Source: Pilaira anomala
Taxonomy: Eukaryota > Mucoromycota > Mucoromycetes > Mucorales > Mucoraceae
Reading direction: 5' to 3'
Assembly: GCA_025716855.1 (NCBI GenBank)
Contig: JAIXMQ010000087.1
Coordinates: forward strand, 24,885 to 88,884
Length of the DNA stretch: 64,000 nucleotides
In this document: positions 1-14,398 of the stretch, in pieces
Numbering within the stretch: position 1 is the first letter of the stretch
How the letters are laid out: every line of letters starts with the position of its first letter
Notes under the pieces: generated by a model
What the model saw: only the letters and a program-made list of their open reading frames with translations
What the model was told of the DNA's origin: nothing
Database searches by the model: none
Made by a program: the position numbers and the translations under genes

Positions 1-1557
1 GTAATACATGTACGTTTGTACTCTACCACACGCATTTTTTACTTGTCTTCGCTTTGGTTTACTGAGGTCATGAAGCTGCATACTAGCGTCGGTTTGATTT
101 TTATTCGAAGCAATGTTGTCTACAGTCATATTTGATTGTGATGGTATATTCTCTATATTATATTTTTGTTGAAGTAGTAACTGTACTTTATTGTCAAATG
201 TGTATTCTCCAAACATTTTGTAACTGCGTTTCTTTTTTTTTTTTTTTCTTTCTTTTAGAAATAAATAAATATATGTATGTAAAAAAAATATATATATATA
301 AAAAAAAGTATTTATAACAAAGTGAAAGAAATACAAAAAAGAAGCCTCGTTAGAAACCTGCTTTGTTTTATATAGATTTTAAAAGAGGTGATTATTTGTA
401 CCCATTTTTAGATTAGATGACGTAGTCATTATAACATAACATGTTATGGCTTAAAAATAAGATGCTGTGAAAAAAATCAAGTTTTATCTCATTCATGTTT
501 TTATTTTACAAGTACTTAAAAGACGCCTTTTTCTTTTGTAATATTTGAAAGCTAAAAAGAATATATATTTACCAAAAAGTTTCCAATGGCGTACAATAAT
601 ACTTCTTTTCTCAAGTTACACAACTAGCATCATCGTTTTATATTTTAGAAATCAAAAATGTACATTTGTTTTCAAAAGCCTGCTCTCTCTCTCTCTAACA
701 ATACTAAAATCAGAAGAGGAAAGCTTGTGATCGTGAGTAATATATTCTTAACTTTTACCAGTAAATCTTTTATATAGTCTCGGTGTCGATCGCGCATTCA
801 CTTGCTCGAATTCAATTCAATCGCCGTAGTTACAATGAAGGATTACCTCGTGGCATAACAACTAATAGCAACAACAGAAGCCAACTTTTTGATAATCTGA
901 AACAATTATAAATCGATCAGTTATAATATTTTAATCGTAACAACAACCACCCCTTTACTTTATTTTGTTTGCTTTTTTAATATGTATGTATAGCATAAAC
1001 TAAAGAAAAATTTAGTTGCTATAACTACATACATTTTGTGAGCTTGTTGACTTTTCATATCCATATTTTTGACTAACTACTACTATTCTTTTTCCTTTTT
1101 TGTCATCAATAATACTGTTAAAAATAATAGATTTTTTAGCAGTTTTACATAGGAATTGAATAAGTTGCTCAGTTGTACATTATTTACTGCTGTTTGATTA
1201 TTTGAAGTTTTGTATATGTAAAAACAAATAATCAGCAGAGAATCTGTGATTTTATTATATTTCGAAACAAGATATCATTATTCAAGGTCATTATGTATCT
1301 CCCCTTGAGAGAACTTAATCCAAATATACATTTGTTTGCTTATTAAAATCTTAAATTAGAAAATCAAGTGACAATTGGCAATTCAACAACAAATATTACA
1401 CATATTTCATGGTTTGTACCGTTCAAATCTGACGAATGAAGGATGATTGTATACATGTATTAAAAAGAATCCACTTTATTTAAACAATTAATGGCATCTA
1501 TAGTATTTTCTAAATAAATGTATATAAATGAATGTGGGAAATATGAAGTATAGTCTA
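1..1557. other. Intergenic, no gene seen
   Basis: AT-rich sequence without a convincing open frame. It holds T/A runs near 230-310 and a short CT run near 690. It presumably contains the 3' end of a gene outside the window and the 3' UTR of the minus-strand hydrolase that ends at 1558. No tRNA or conserved element was recognised. Confidence 0.6.
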
Positions 1558-2461
1558 CTAGTTTACAAATTTTGTTACAAATGCTACAGTCTCATTACGG
1601 GATGGAGCGTTAGAAGGTACAACATGACTGAAATACATAAATGATTAGATTAAAATGACATACAAAATAAAATAATATAAAATAACTTACCCTCCAGTAT
1701 GACGGATAATTACAGGATCAATACATTGATCTACAAGTGTTTGTTGACGTTCAGGTGTAATTAACTTATCTTCCTCACCAATCATGTGAAGAGTGGGTGT
1801 GGTAATTTTATGGGTCCAGATATGTTGTGTTGCTTTTTGGGGAAGTGGTTTAAAACCAGCTGCCAAAATAGCAAATTTGAATTTAGGGTGATCGAATTCA
1901 GGTCCAAATAGACTAGGTGCTAAAGTACGGTCTTCAAGACAAAGGGTCATGACAGCTGCAAGACATGCTCCTTGTGAAAAACCAAACACACCATCAAATG
2001 GTCCTTCCTTGATCATAAATTCTTTCAAAAATGTAACTGATTCCTTAAATCCAGTATAGTATCCTTCTTCCGTTTGTTTATCGTCATAAGGATGCCACCA
2101 AGCTCCAGGTTTACCTTCTAAAAAAAAATTTCTCAAAAGAGTTAATATAACGCCGTCTTAAATAAACATATGTATTACATAATTTACCTTCAGGAGCATT
2201 TTCATCTTGAGCAGCAGCACGGTGTGCTTCTGAAGTGTACTTGGGATCTGTAATAAGCTGTGGAGCAGTGACATAAACTGTCAAATTATTAATTTCCATT
2301 TCAAGTAGTTTATTTATTATTATTATTATTTTTTTTTTTTTACCTAGCTCTGCCATCTTGTCTAACTTCTTTCGAATGACTGCAGTCTTTTTACGAAACA
2401 CAACAGCGTTTTGAACCATGCCATGAAGACATAAAATACGCAACTTGTTTTCTGCTGTCAT
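1558..2461 (-). CDS. FSH1/OVCA2-family serine hydrolase
   Basis: Predicted small alpha/beta hydrolase of the fungal FSH (family of serine hydrolases; OVCA2) group, probably a cytosolic carboxylesterase; the substrate is unknown. Four exons join in frame (2461-2344, 2277-2188, 2117-1691, 1627-1558) into 234 aa. Residues 7-14 carry the family start RILCLHGM. The nucleophile elbow GFSQGA puts the catalytic Ser near 117. HMIGEED supplies the Asp, and the last exon opens with HVVPSN, giving the catalytic His near 213. Length matches the family (220-260 aa). The final 70-nt exon is essential because it carries the His. The gene is divergent from NUP53, with 214 bp between starts. The family call is firm; the reaction is inference. 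Confidence 0.9.
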
Positions 2462-2675
2462 TTCTAATAGATTCTAAATAGTAAAGGAATAACAAAAAGA
2501 AAAAAAGTTTTTTCTTTTGTTATTTAGTCCAAATTGTAGGTTATTTTTTTTGTCATAGAATGGAAGTGACTTTATTTCTTAATAAATCGTCACACAGAAT
2601 TGGGGTTTTGTTTAAAAAAAAAAAAAAAAAATACATATAAATAAAGGAGACTACATCTGTTAAAAACATTACCTC

Positions 2676-3273
2676 ATGTCGACCGAATCTGTTCTTACAT
2701 CAGTACCCATATCATCTTTAAAAGATGCTGCAGTTACAACTTCCACTATAGAAGCACCAAAAAGGAAAGATTTGGATACTATTCCTCCTTGTTTTTTTGT
2801 TGGACCTCACGAAACAGAAAAGACCGTAACCTTTGAACCCGAATTCACTCATGATTCAGGTTCGATAGCCGGGAATGCTGATCGAAGACTCTCTGGTATT
2901 TTAGCAGAGGTAATAATAACACTAGCTACTTGACAATTCAAAGTGCTCACCCTATTAATTCAGCCAACAGAAGCGAGTAAAAAAGAAGAAGTCGCGTTAG
3001 AAAGACCTTCCCAGTATGTATGATAAAATCAAGTTAGAAAACAAGTATTAAATATAAATATTTTGTAGAAGAATAAAGTTAGATACCGCTGATGCTAATC
3101 GTGGCGTGTTTGGTATAAAAAAACCAAAAGGTAAGTTGTATTAAAAAAAAAAGATAATTTTGTTCTTATGGTTAATATGATATACACTTATAGTAGCAAA
3201 CCATAATGTTGACAATGTTGCGGAAAATATGTAAAATATCTAATTTGATTATACTATGAGTACAATCAATACT

Positions 3274-3309
<36 letters not shown>

Positions 3310-3769
3310 TAGTAGTAGTAGTAGCAGTGGTACGACACCCTTTGTGAATTCATTAGAGCCTTCAAAAACAGTTAGAGTGTTTGGATATCCTTCTAATTTA
3401 TTACACAATATAATCGAACATTTTATGACATATGGAAATATAGTGGAATACCGCGAATCACCTGGAAATTGGGTATCTATAACTTATGAGAGTAGTACAT
3501 CTGCGTTAGCAGCGCTGAAGAGTAACGGTATAATTATATCAAAAACTTATATGATTGGTGTCTCTATGGAAGAAAATTCACCTTCAACAGTTACGCATGA
3601 TATAATTCCTTTGGATTCAAATGAACGTGTATTTAAAAATGCTCATGGCTTAGGCAACGGTAAAGTGGGTTTAAGTGTTGCCGATAAAAACAACACTTTA
3701 CATACCTCAAATAAAATTACTTCGGGTGGTGGTATCATGTCTAAATTGAATGATACCTTCTTTGGCTGG

Positions 3770-3772
<3 letters not shown>
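2676..3772 (+). CDS. NUP53: Nucleoporin Nup53/Nup35 (MPPN RRM fold)
   Basis: Scaffold nucleoporin linking the inner ring of the nuclear pore to the membrane. Five exons join in frame: 2676-2909, 2964-3013, 3069-3130, 3194-3230, 3313-3772 (280 aa). The 37-nt fourth exon is needed; without it the frame breaks. The N-terminal half is low-complexity Ser/Thr-rich sequence. The Nup35-type RRM runs from about 145 to 220: RVFGYPSNLLHNIIEHF, then YGNIVEY and GNWVSITYES. The protein ends in SKLNDTFFGW, which resembles the C-terminal membrane-binding amphipathic helix of Nup53/Nup35. The last intron has a poly-T tract before a repeated TAG acceptor, so its exact acceptor could shift by codons. A (TA)n run follows the stop. 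Confidence 0.9.
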
Positions 3773-3803
<31 letters not shown>

Positions 3804-4123
3804 ATATAATAATAATAAAAAAAAAGTATAGATGTGTACTCTATGTATGTGTTCACATTTAGAAAATTGCATTAACAGGTCTTACTTGCAATGTAACCCT
3901 AAAAATCTTTTTTAACCAATCACTTTGATTTATTAACAATGAGCAAACTTGACGATCAACCCACAGGAATTATTGCATGGTTTTTGTATATTTCTATTGG
4001 TTGATTTCCTTGACTCACTCATTTTTTTCAAATTGTGTATGCATATTTAAGTGAGATCTAGTTACCTTTTTTTTTTTACTTTTTACATTTTATTTTCACA
4101 ATTACAAAAATAATAATAATAAT

Positions 4124-5172
4124 ATGACTACAGAACAGTTTAAAAGTAAAATTCACTATATTTTCAAATGATTTAATAAGAAATTTCTGTATACTTACCC
4201 CCTTTTTTTTTAAAAAAAAAAGCTCACTTTATTTCTGGAGCTACAGGTCTTTCACTCTCTTATGCTTGTATGCATCCTCTTGACACGATTAAAACACGAA
4301 TTCAAGCAGATACTACTGGAAATTGGCGTCGAGTTGTTTTCTCAAAAGCCACACTTCATAGTCTCGGTAAAGGATTCTTTGTATCTGCTTTAGGAGCTGC
4401 AGGTCAAGGCGGTGCACGATTTGGTACTTACGAATTTTGTAAATCAAGAATGTTACCAAAAGAAAAGAATGGTTTAACTATCCCAGTAACCGCTTTATCT
4501 GCAGTGATTGGAGATTTAGCTTCAAGTATAATTAAAGTGCCTAGAGAAGTCATTACTGCTAAACTTCAAATCGATCATTATAAACCAAATTCAAATGGGA
4601 TTCGACCAAACGCTGCATTTGTTATTCGTCAAACATTAATAGAAGAAGGTCCTAAAGGTTTATTTAGAGGATTTTGGGCAATTGCTGCTAGAGATTCACC
4701 TTTTATGGTGATCTTGTTAGTATCTTATGAAAATTTTAAAGCATTTCATCATCGATCAGTGAGAGAAGCATTTGAAAAGACAAGAGAATATAGTAGATTA
4801 AAGCAACATAAAGCAGTAGCAGGTTCTGCATTTGAAGAATTAGAAGCAGATATTCCTACTATGCGTAGTATTTTATATGGTGGTGTGAGTGGTTTCCTTG
4901 CAGGATATTTGACAACACCTATGGATGTACTTCGTACACGTTTAATTGCACAAAAAGCATCAAATCAAACTATGTCAGTGGTACAAATGGCTCAATTTAT
5001 GATTTCTAAAGCATGGTCTCAACCTAACAGTATTAGTTCTTTTCAAAAATCCAAGAATACTTATTCTGCTTTCTTTGTTGGTGCCATACCTAGAAGTGTT
5101 TGGTGGTTTGGTATTTGTGGTATCTTTTTCCCTACTTATGAAACTTTAAAGTCTTTAATGAGTAACGCATAA
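4124..5172 (+). CDS. Mitochondrial carrier family (SLC25) protein
   Basis: Inner-membrane solute carrier with three repeats of about 100 aa. Two exons, 4124-4145 and 4223-5172, give 323 aa starting MTTEQFKTHFISGATG. The signature after each odd-numbered helix is visible: HPLDTIKTR (repeat 1), KVPREVITAK (repeat 2, Asp/Glu position altered to Arg-Glu) and TPMDVLRTR (repeat 3). The first exon is only 22 nt, and the intron ends in a T9A10 block directly before its AG. The divergent second signature and a Gln/Ser-rich stretch in repeat 3 do not match the common ADP/ATP, phosphate or dicarboxylate carriers, so no substrate is assigned. It looks nearer the coenzyme/SAM-like carriers, which is only an impression. 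Confidence 0.88.
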
Positions 5173-5448
5173 AAAATTGAAACCTGCCGCTTTTTTAATT
5201 TATTCCCCACCCCCACCCCCTAGCACTACTATACACATCATTTTTAGAAAAATTTCATTTTATCATTGTCACTCAATTTAGCTAATTAAATATAAAAAAC
5301 TATACACTTTCGTCATTATTGCATTTTTTATCTTTTATTATTTTGTTTTATTTACTCAATGTCTTCCCCACAAAATAATGGTTCGTATATAGAATAAGAA
5401 CATAGAAATAACATTATATGTTATTAAACCAAATATCTTTATATACAT

Positions 5449-7206
5449 ATGATAGATTCATTCGAAACACCAGACTATATGACAGATTGGACAGATAAAC
5501 AGAAAGCTGGTAATTATATCTGTATATTTAAAACAAAAAACGATAAAAAAAAAATCATGCCACTAACGCAAAAAAATAAAAAAAAAAAAAATAATAATAA
5601 TAATAAACAAAAAGACTTTATCTTTCAAATGCTAACTACATTACCACCTTATCAGGTCATTCAAATAGTAGATCGCATTACACCTTACTTACAACGAAAC
5701 ATTGTGTCTGTAAGTATTACACTAATTTTTTTTTATTATTATTAATTTGATTCTAACTTTTAAAGACTTGTAGCAGTTACCTTACGAACTTGCAATTCAT
5801 ACACTTGGCTTCCTTGACGCAGCTTCTTTACTTCAAGCCTCACAAGTTTCAAAGAGTTGGCAAACATTATGTGACGAACCTTGCCTTTGGCGTAACCTGT
5901 TTGAAAGACAAGGATGGAAATATGATCGTAAAGAGATGGATACATATTTGATAAATGCACCTACAGACGAAGATTATCATGCGAGTTGTAGTGGTAGTAA
6001 CAACAACAGTAGTACTACACCAAAATCAGGTGAAGGTGGTTCGATCCCGATTCAACGTTCCTCTTCTCCTCTCATCAATCGAAAAAAATTACCTAAATTC
6101 TATAACATTCGAAACGCACAAAAACACCCTCAAGATGAAACTGAATATCATTATGATGCTGATTCAGATACAAGATTTATCAATTGGAAACGATTATATA
6201 GAAACCGAAATGCGATCGAAGATAGATGGACACAAAGTCAATTTAAACTACGCACTTTCCCTCCTTCGAGTTGTCCTGAATCTGATTTACATACTGAAGG
6301 TATTTACTGTGTACAATTTGATAAAGAAAAGTTTATTACCGGTAGTCGAGATCGTACGATTAAAATTTGGGATATACATGGTAACTGTAAACAAACTTTA
6401 AGAGGACATACGGGTAGTGTCTTGTGTTTACAATATGACGATACATGTATTATAAGTGGAAGTTCTGATTCAAATTTAATGATTACTGATATTGATTCTG
6501 GATTTGTTAAACTTACTTTAACTGGACACCATGATAGTGTATTAAGTTTAAGATTAGTCAATGATGATCAAATCATCAGTTGCTCCAAGGATCGTTCACT
6601 TCGATTATGGGATAGAAAGACTGGAAATTGTGTACGAGTATTTAAAGGGCATTTAGCTGCTGTAAATGCAGTACAGTGGAAGGGAAATAAAGTCGTTTCT
6701 GCTTCTGGTGATCGAACGATTTGTATTTGGGATTTAAATACAGGTAAACTTTTAAATCAATTATCATCTCATACAAGAGGTGTTGCTTGTGTAGAATATG
6801 ATGGAACATATATCGTGAGTGGTTCAAGTGATCAAACGATTAAAGTATGGAATGCAGAAACAGGCGATTGTATATACACTTTAGCGGGTCATATGCATTT
6901 AGTAAGAACTTTACAAATTGATAGTGTTGCAAATCGTATTGTCAGTGGTTGTTATAATGGAAATTTAAAGATTTGGAATTTGAAAAATGGTACTTTAACT
7001 GGTGATTTAGGCCAAGCGACAGTAGGAAGGTAAAGAAAAAGAAAAAGGTTTTATTTAATACTTGATACTTATTTTTTTTTTTCTTAAAATTTAGTAGAGT
7101 GCTTAATCTTAAATTTGATTTCACCAAAATAGCTTGTTGTTCTAATTCGGTTCGACTTGTTATTTATGATTTTGCTGAAAATATCAATACCAAATTTTTA
7201 TTATAA
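5449..7206 (+). CDS. F-box/WD40 SCF substrate receptor
   Basis: Predicted substrate-recruiting subunit of an SCF ubiquitin ligase, in the Cdc4/Pop1/Met30/Fbxw7 style. Exons 5449-5509, 5615-5709, 5774-7029 and 7095-7206 give 507 aa. Exon 2 encodes a dimerisation-like segment (MLTTLPPYQVIQIVDRITPY). The F-box begins at residue 53: QLPYELAIHTLGFLD, then SKSWQTLCDEPCLWRNLF, the Skp1-binding face. A Ser/Asn-rich linker follows. From about residue 230 there are seven WD40 repeats (SGSSDQTIKVW, SASGDRTICIW and others), enough to close a seven-bladed propeller; the last blade is completed by exon 4. Which Cdc4/Met30 subfamily it belongs to is undecided. Its 3' end nearly meets the convergent kinesin gene (43 bp between stops). 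Confidence 0.9.
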
Positions 7207-7249
7207 ATATAATAGAGAGAGAGAGAGAGAGGGGGTATTTTTTTTTTTT

Positions 7250-10472
<3,223 letters not shown>

Positions 10473-10787
10473 AACAAGAAAAAGACAAAAAGAACGCAAA
10501 AGAATAAAGGGGTAAAAGGTAAAACGTCCAATAAGCGGAGAATAATCATTTTTTGGTGGTTTTCATGTTGAACAAAAAAAAAAAAAAAAAAAAAAAAAAA
10601 CTTTTTATTATTTTATGCAAAAGAAACGTCATCCAGTTGTCATAAGGCAAAACTGTACAACTTGCTTATTTGACTTGTTTTCCGCTTTTCTCTTTTCTTT
10701 TTGAATGGTTGTTATACTGTCTAATAGATTTAAATCATGTGGGATACTACTGTGTGTAATGATAAAAAGTGTATAACATAATAAACT

Positions 10788-10827
<40 letters not shown>

Positions 10828-10952
10828 GCCTTTTTACATCAGTGTGACAACAATGATCCTTTTTTTTTTTTTGATTATAAATATCGCGTTGAAATAGTTT
10901 TTTCTCTTTTTCTCTCTTCTTCTTATTTATATATTATATATACTTAATACAT
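10473..10952. other. Divergent promoter region, kinesin-13 / membrane protein
   Basis: 480 bp between two divergent starts. It contains A/T homopolymers (A about 28 at 10573-10600, A about 34 at 10791-10824), which probably exclude nucleosomes. No gene is seen. Confidence 0.6.
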
Positions 10953-11933
10953 ATGTCAAACCATTACTTACAAAAGATAGCCAACGTCTTGGTTTATCTC
11001 TTCTTCCTTTCTGCTACTGTCTATACTCTTGTTGGACCTTCTCCCGATGAGATTGTTATCGCACACGGTCAAACTTATTTCACACCTTGTAAGTAATTTT
11101 ATACACACATAAATATCACTTCATCTTCTAACCACATCTTATAAAAGCATACTGGATTGAATACATTTGGACACTTATTCATCTTTTACTCGGTGGTTTC
11201 GTTATTTATCAATGGTTTGAACCTGCTCATGAAGCTGCTATTCATGGTGTAGGATGGCATTTCGTTATTTCGGTTCTTCTTAGCTCTGCTTGGTTAGCTC
11301 TCTTGGTAAGTTGCTGCTGGGCGTAACTTTATTTTATTTATTCGTGAGATTAATATATTTTATTTAAAAATAGCAAAGAGGACATTATATCATTGGTTTC
11401 ATCTTTGTTCTTCTTAATGCTGCTTCTGTTACCTGTGTATTTTGTAAGTTAAAATAATAATATATCAGTTTTTTTTTTATATCTAAATTATTCTATCATT
11501 CTCTTATATAGACAAGCTTACTCAAGATTTCCCTAGTCAAAGCTGGGCTGATAAACTCTTTGTACATGCTCCCTTCTCTTTATGGCACGGTTGGCTCGTT
11601 TTCTCTGCTGTAGTTAACCTTTTCCAAGCATTTACTTCTGTTAGAGAATCTGGTCCTTCTGTCTGGCATCGTATCTTGACTATTCTCGCTATCCTCTTCT
11701 TAACTTCTACTGCCATTGGTTATGTTGAATACAAGAAACAAAAAGGTGATCTTACAGGGGCTTTCGTCATTGGTCTCGGCCTTTTATCTGTTTTTACCAA
11801 CCAACATGACCCTTGGATTCACTGGCCCGCTTTAGCTGGTGCCATCTTCACTCTCCTCTATCCTGCTCGTCCCTATCTCTTTAACCTTGTAGGTCGCGAT
11901 TCTAATGCCGAGAACGCTCCTCTTCTTGGTTAA
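10953..11933 (+). CDS. Multipass membrane protein, unassigned fungal family
   Basis: Four exons (10953-11088, 11148-11305, 11374-11443, 11512-11933) join in frame to 261 aa. I do not recognise a named family. About seven to eight hydrophobic helices are visible: residues 10-30, 46-68 (YWIEYIWTLIHLLLGG), 78-98, 101-120, 140-160, 172-190, 200-215 and 220-240. Conserved-looking polar or aromatic positions near membrane edges include HGVGWHFVIS, APFSLWHGWLV and NQHDPWIHWPAL. The layout (short loops, many Trp and His) recalls small Trp-rich sensory or DUF-type membrane proteins, but no motif fixes a function. Short C-terminal tail with ENAPLLG. It converges on the mitochondrial SSB gene. Confidence 0.85.
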
Positions 11934-12225
11934 ACAAAGCAAAATTTCACACACACACACACACACACAAATAAAAAAAAAAAAAAAAACTTATTCAAAG
12001 TAATAAAAATTTCTTATTAAAAAAAAATCATTCTTAAAAAAATAAGTTCTCTCATGTGTAACTCTATGCGGGTGGAACCCTTTTTCTTATTTTTGTTATT
12101 TTTGAGTATCACACAGGTGTGGCTTATTAAGGAAATATATGGTAACACTTAATGTCCAAACTATCACACACATATATATATATTATATATAAAAGTCCAA
12201 GTAAACATGTTTTATTATATATTTT

Positions 12226-12983
12226 TTACTCTTCAGTTTCTTCCTTGTTACGAGAAGGATTCAACAATTTACATGATGCTAGTAAATATAACATATATAT
12301 TAGTCATTATAAACCAAAATTTAGTTCCCCCCCCCTGAATTACTTACATTGAACAATCTCAGTTTTGGTCTTGGAGTTTCCTTCCTTATCAGTATATTCA
12401 CCATAACGGATTATACCTTCAACATAGACTTGGTCACTGAAAAAAATAAATAAATATATGATTTTTTTTTTAGTCTACTTGTATCAATTCAAAATCCAAA
12501 ACTTGACATTTTTACCCCTTCTTCACCCTACTGAACCATTCTTTAGGTTGCCAGTAGGTAATACGATGCCATTGAGTACGTTTAAGCAAGTTACCTATTC
12601 AGCCATTTTTATTAGTATCTTATATATTTTTTTTCTACATTTCTATTGTACCTTCTTTGTCAGAGTGGACTTCGGAAGTAGCAAGGGTGTAGTTAGCAAC
12701 ACGACGGTCTCCAACTTCGTTTGTATAAGGATCAGCACCAACACGACCGATCAAAATGACCTTGTTTACTATAGGTTTGTGTTAGTACACCATTGTATAG
12801 ATATATATATATATGTGTGTGTATATACCATCGGAACGAGCAGCAGAAACAGAGAAAGACTAATAATAAAAAAAAAAAAACGCGTCTTGTATTAATATCA
12901 AACGCGTAACCACTTTTCTATATAACCCAACTTACTCTAGCAAACTTGACTGAGTGAGTAACAGGACGAATGAAAGCTGACAT
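12226..12983 (-). CDS. RIM1: Mitochondrial single-stranded DNA-binding protein
   Basis: OB-fold SSB (bacterial type) that coats single-stranded mtDNA during replication. Six exons join in frame: 12983-12936, 12859-12829, 12768-12652, 12594-12516, 12436-12348, 12278-12226 (138 aa). The first 25-30 residues (Arg/Ser-rich, VTHSVKFARSFSVSAARS) look like a mitochondrial presequence. The OB fold follows: VNKVILIGRVGADP, VANYTLATSE, QWHRI, WFSRVKKGDQVYVEGIIRYG, KTEIVQSSCKLLN. An apparent TAA after VKKG is removed by splicing (donor GG|GTAAAA). Length matches yeast Rim1 (135 aa). No acidic bacterial-type tail. Six exons for 138 codons is intron-dense even for this region. Confidence 0.93.
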
Positions 12984-13476
12984 GATAAATAGTTTAAAGA
13001 TTAAGATACCCCTAAAAAAAAAAAAAAAAATCCTTCCTGTTTATAAAAAAAAAAAAGAAAAAAAAAAAGGACTACTTTTTTTTTTACTTAAAAAAAAAAA
13101 ATCCATTCATTAAAGTGGCCAATGAATAGATACGTTATTTTCATTATGATTATGTTCTGAGGCAAGCCAGTGTGTATTCTATATCAGATAATACTAGACT
13201 CAACTAATATACCCAGTAAAAAAAACCATTGTTATGTGCTACTCTATTTTCGAAAAGATGAAGCACACTCTTGGTTATGAATTATAAATCATGTGATTTG
13301 CTCTTTTGTTCCTTTTTTTTTTTTTTTGTTTGTGTTTTTGTCAATGTCATTTGTGCATAAAACAAACATAGTTTACACACATGCACGTGGATAATACTAT
13401 ATCACTTAGTATTAAAATAGGAAGAGAAGATAAGCCAGTAATTTATTCTATTATACATTATACTACATACTATCGC
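12984..13476. other. Intergenic, no gene seen
   Basis: A/T homopolymers at 13014-13090 and 13312-13327. It lies between the start of the SSB gene and the stop of the next minus-strand gene, so it presumably holds the SSB promoter and the 3' UTR of the kinesin-like gene. Confidence 0.6.
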
Positions 13477-14360
13477 TCATTCTTTTCTAAATGATTTTCT
13501 TCCCCTTTTTCTGTTAATTTTATTTTCTTCCTCTTGTATTTGCTTTTCTTCAGTTATATGCTGTTTTGGTGGGTCTTCTAGTTTTACGGTTGACTCTCGA
13601 ATCTTTTCTTCTAGCTCTTGAATTCTTTTTTCCAGCTCTCGATTCTTCTCTTCCTGCTCTCGATTCTTCTCTTCCTGTTCGTTCATCAACTCTTTATACT
13701 TTTCAATCTTCTCCTCATTCTCTTCTATTATCGGTTTGAGACTGTATAACTTGGCTTGTGCTTTTTCAAGAATCTTTCTTTTTTTTAATTCGAATTCTTC
13801 CTTCAAGCTCTGCTCTTTTTCTTCGTGTTTTCTCTTTCTCCTTTCTATCTCACGGTTAAAATATTCAGATTGTATCTATACATAAATGTTAAAACATTAA
13901 CATCTTATGAAGCCATTATAAAATTTTATAGTACACATACACTATCTCTTTCTTTATACTTTCGAAGTTCTTGGTCTGTTTGATTAAGTTGATCCATCAC
14001 ATCTAACAACCTTGACTGGAGACGTTCCGAAATTCTTTTATGCTCTTCATAAAGTGAAAGGTATTCTTCACGTTTTTTTTCTAACTGCAATTCCATAGAC
14101 TGCTTCTTAGATTCAACTTCGACGAGCTCTTCATCTCTTTCTTTTGATTCTGCTTTAAAAAAATAAAATTGTACGTGAGACGATTGACAAGTCAATAGTA
14201 TACATATATAAATATATTACCAAGAGACGATTCATATAGTTTTATAATCGATTCACACTTGGACTTGTAAAATTCAATTGTTCTTTCTAAATATTTTATT
14301 TCTTCTTTTCTGACTTCTTTAAATTGTTGAAACTTCAAATCGAGTTATTATATTGGTCCC

Positions 14361-14398
<38 letters not shown>

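Noticed and set aside
3131..3312. Apparent frameshift in NUP53
   Set aside because: A 37-nt exon at 3194-3230 with good splice sites restores the frame, so no frameshift is needed.
12510..12520. Premature TAA in the mitochondrial SSB gene
   Set aside because: The stop is inside an intron whose donor is GG|GTAAAA; splicing gives VKKGDQVYVEG.
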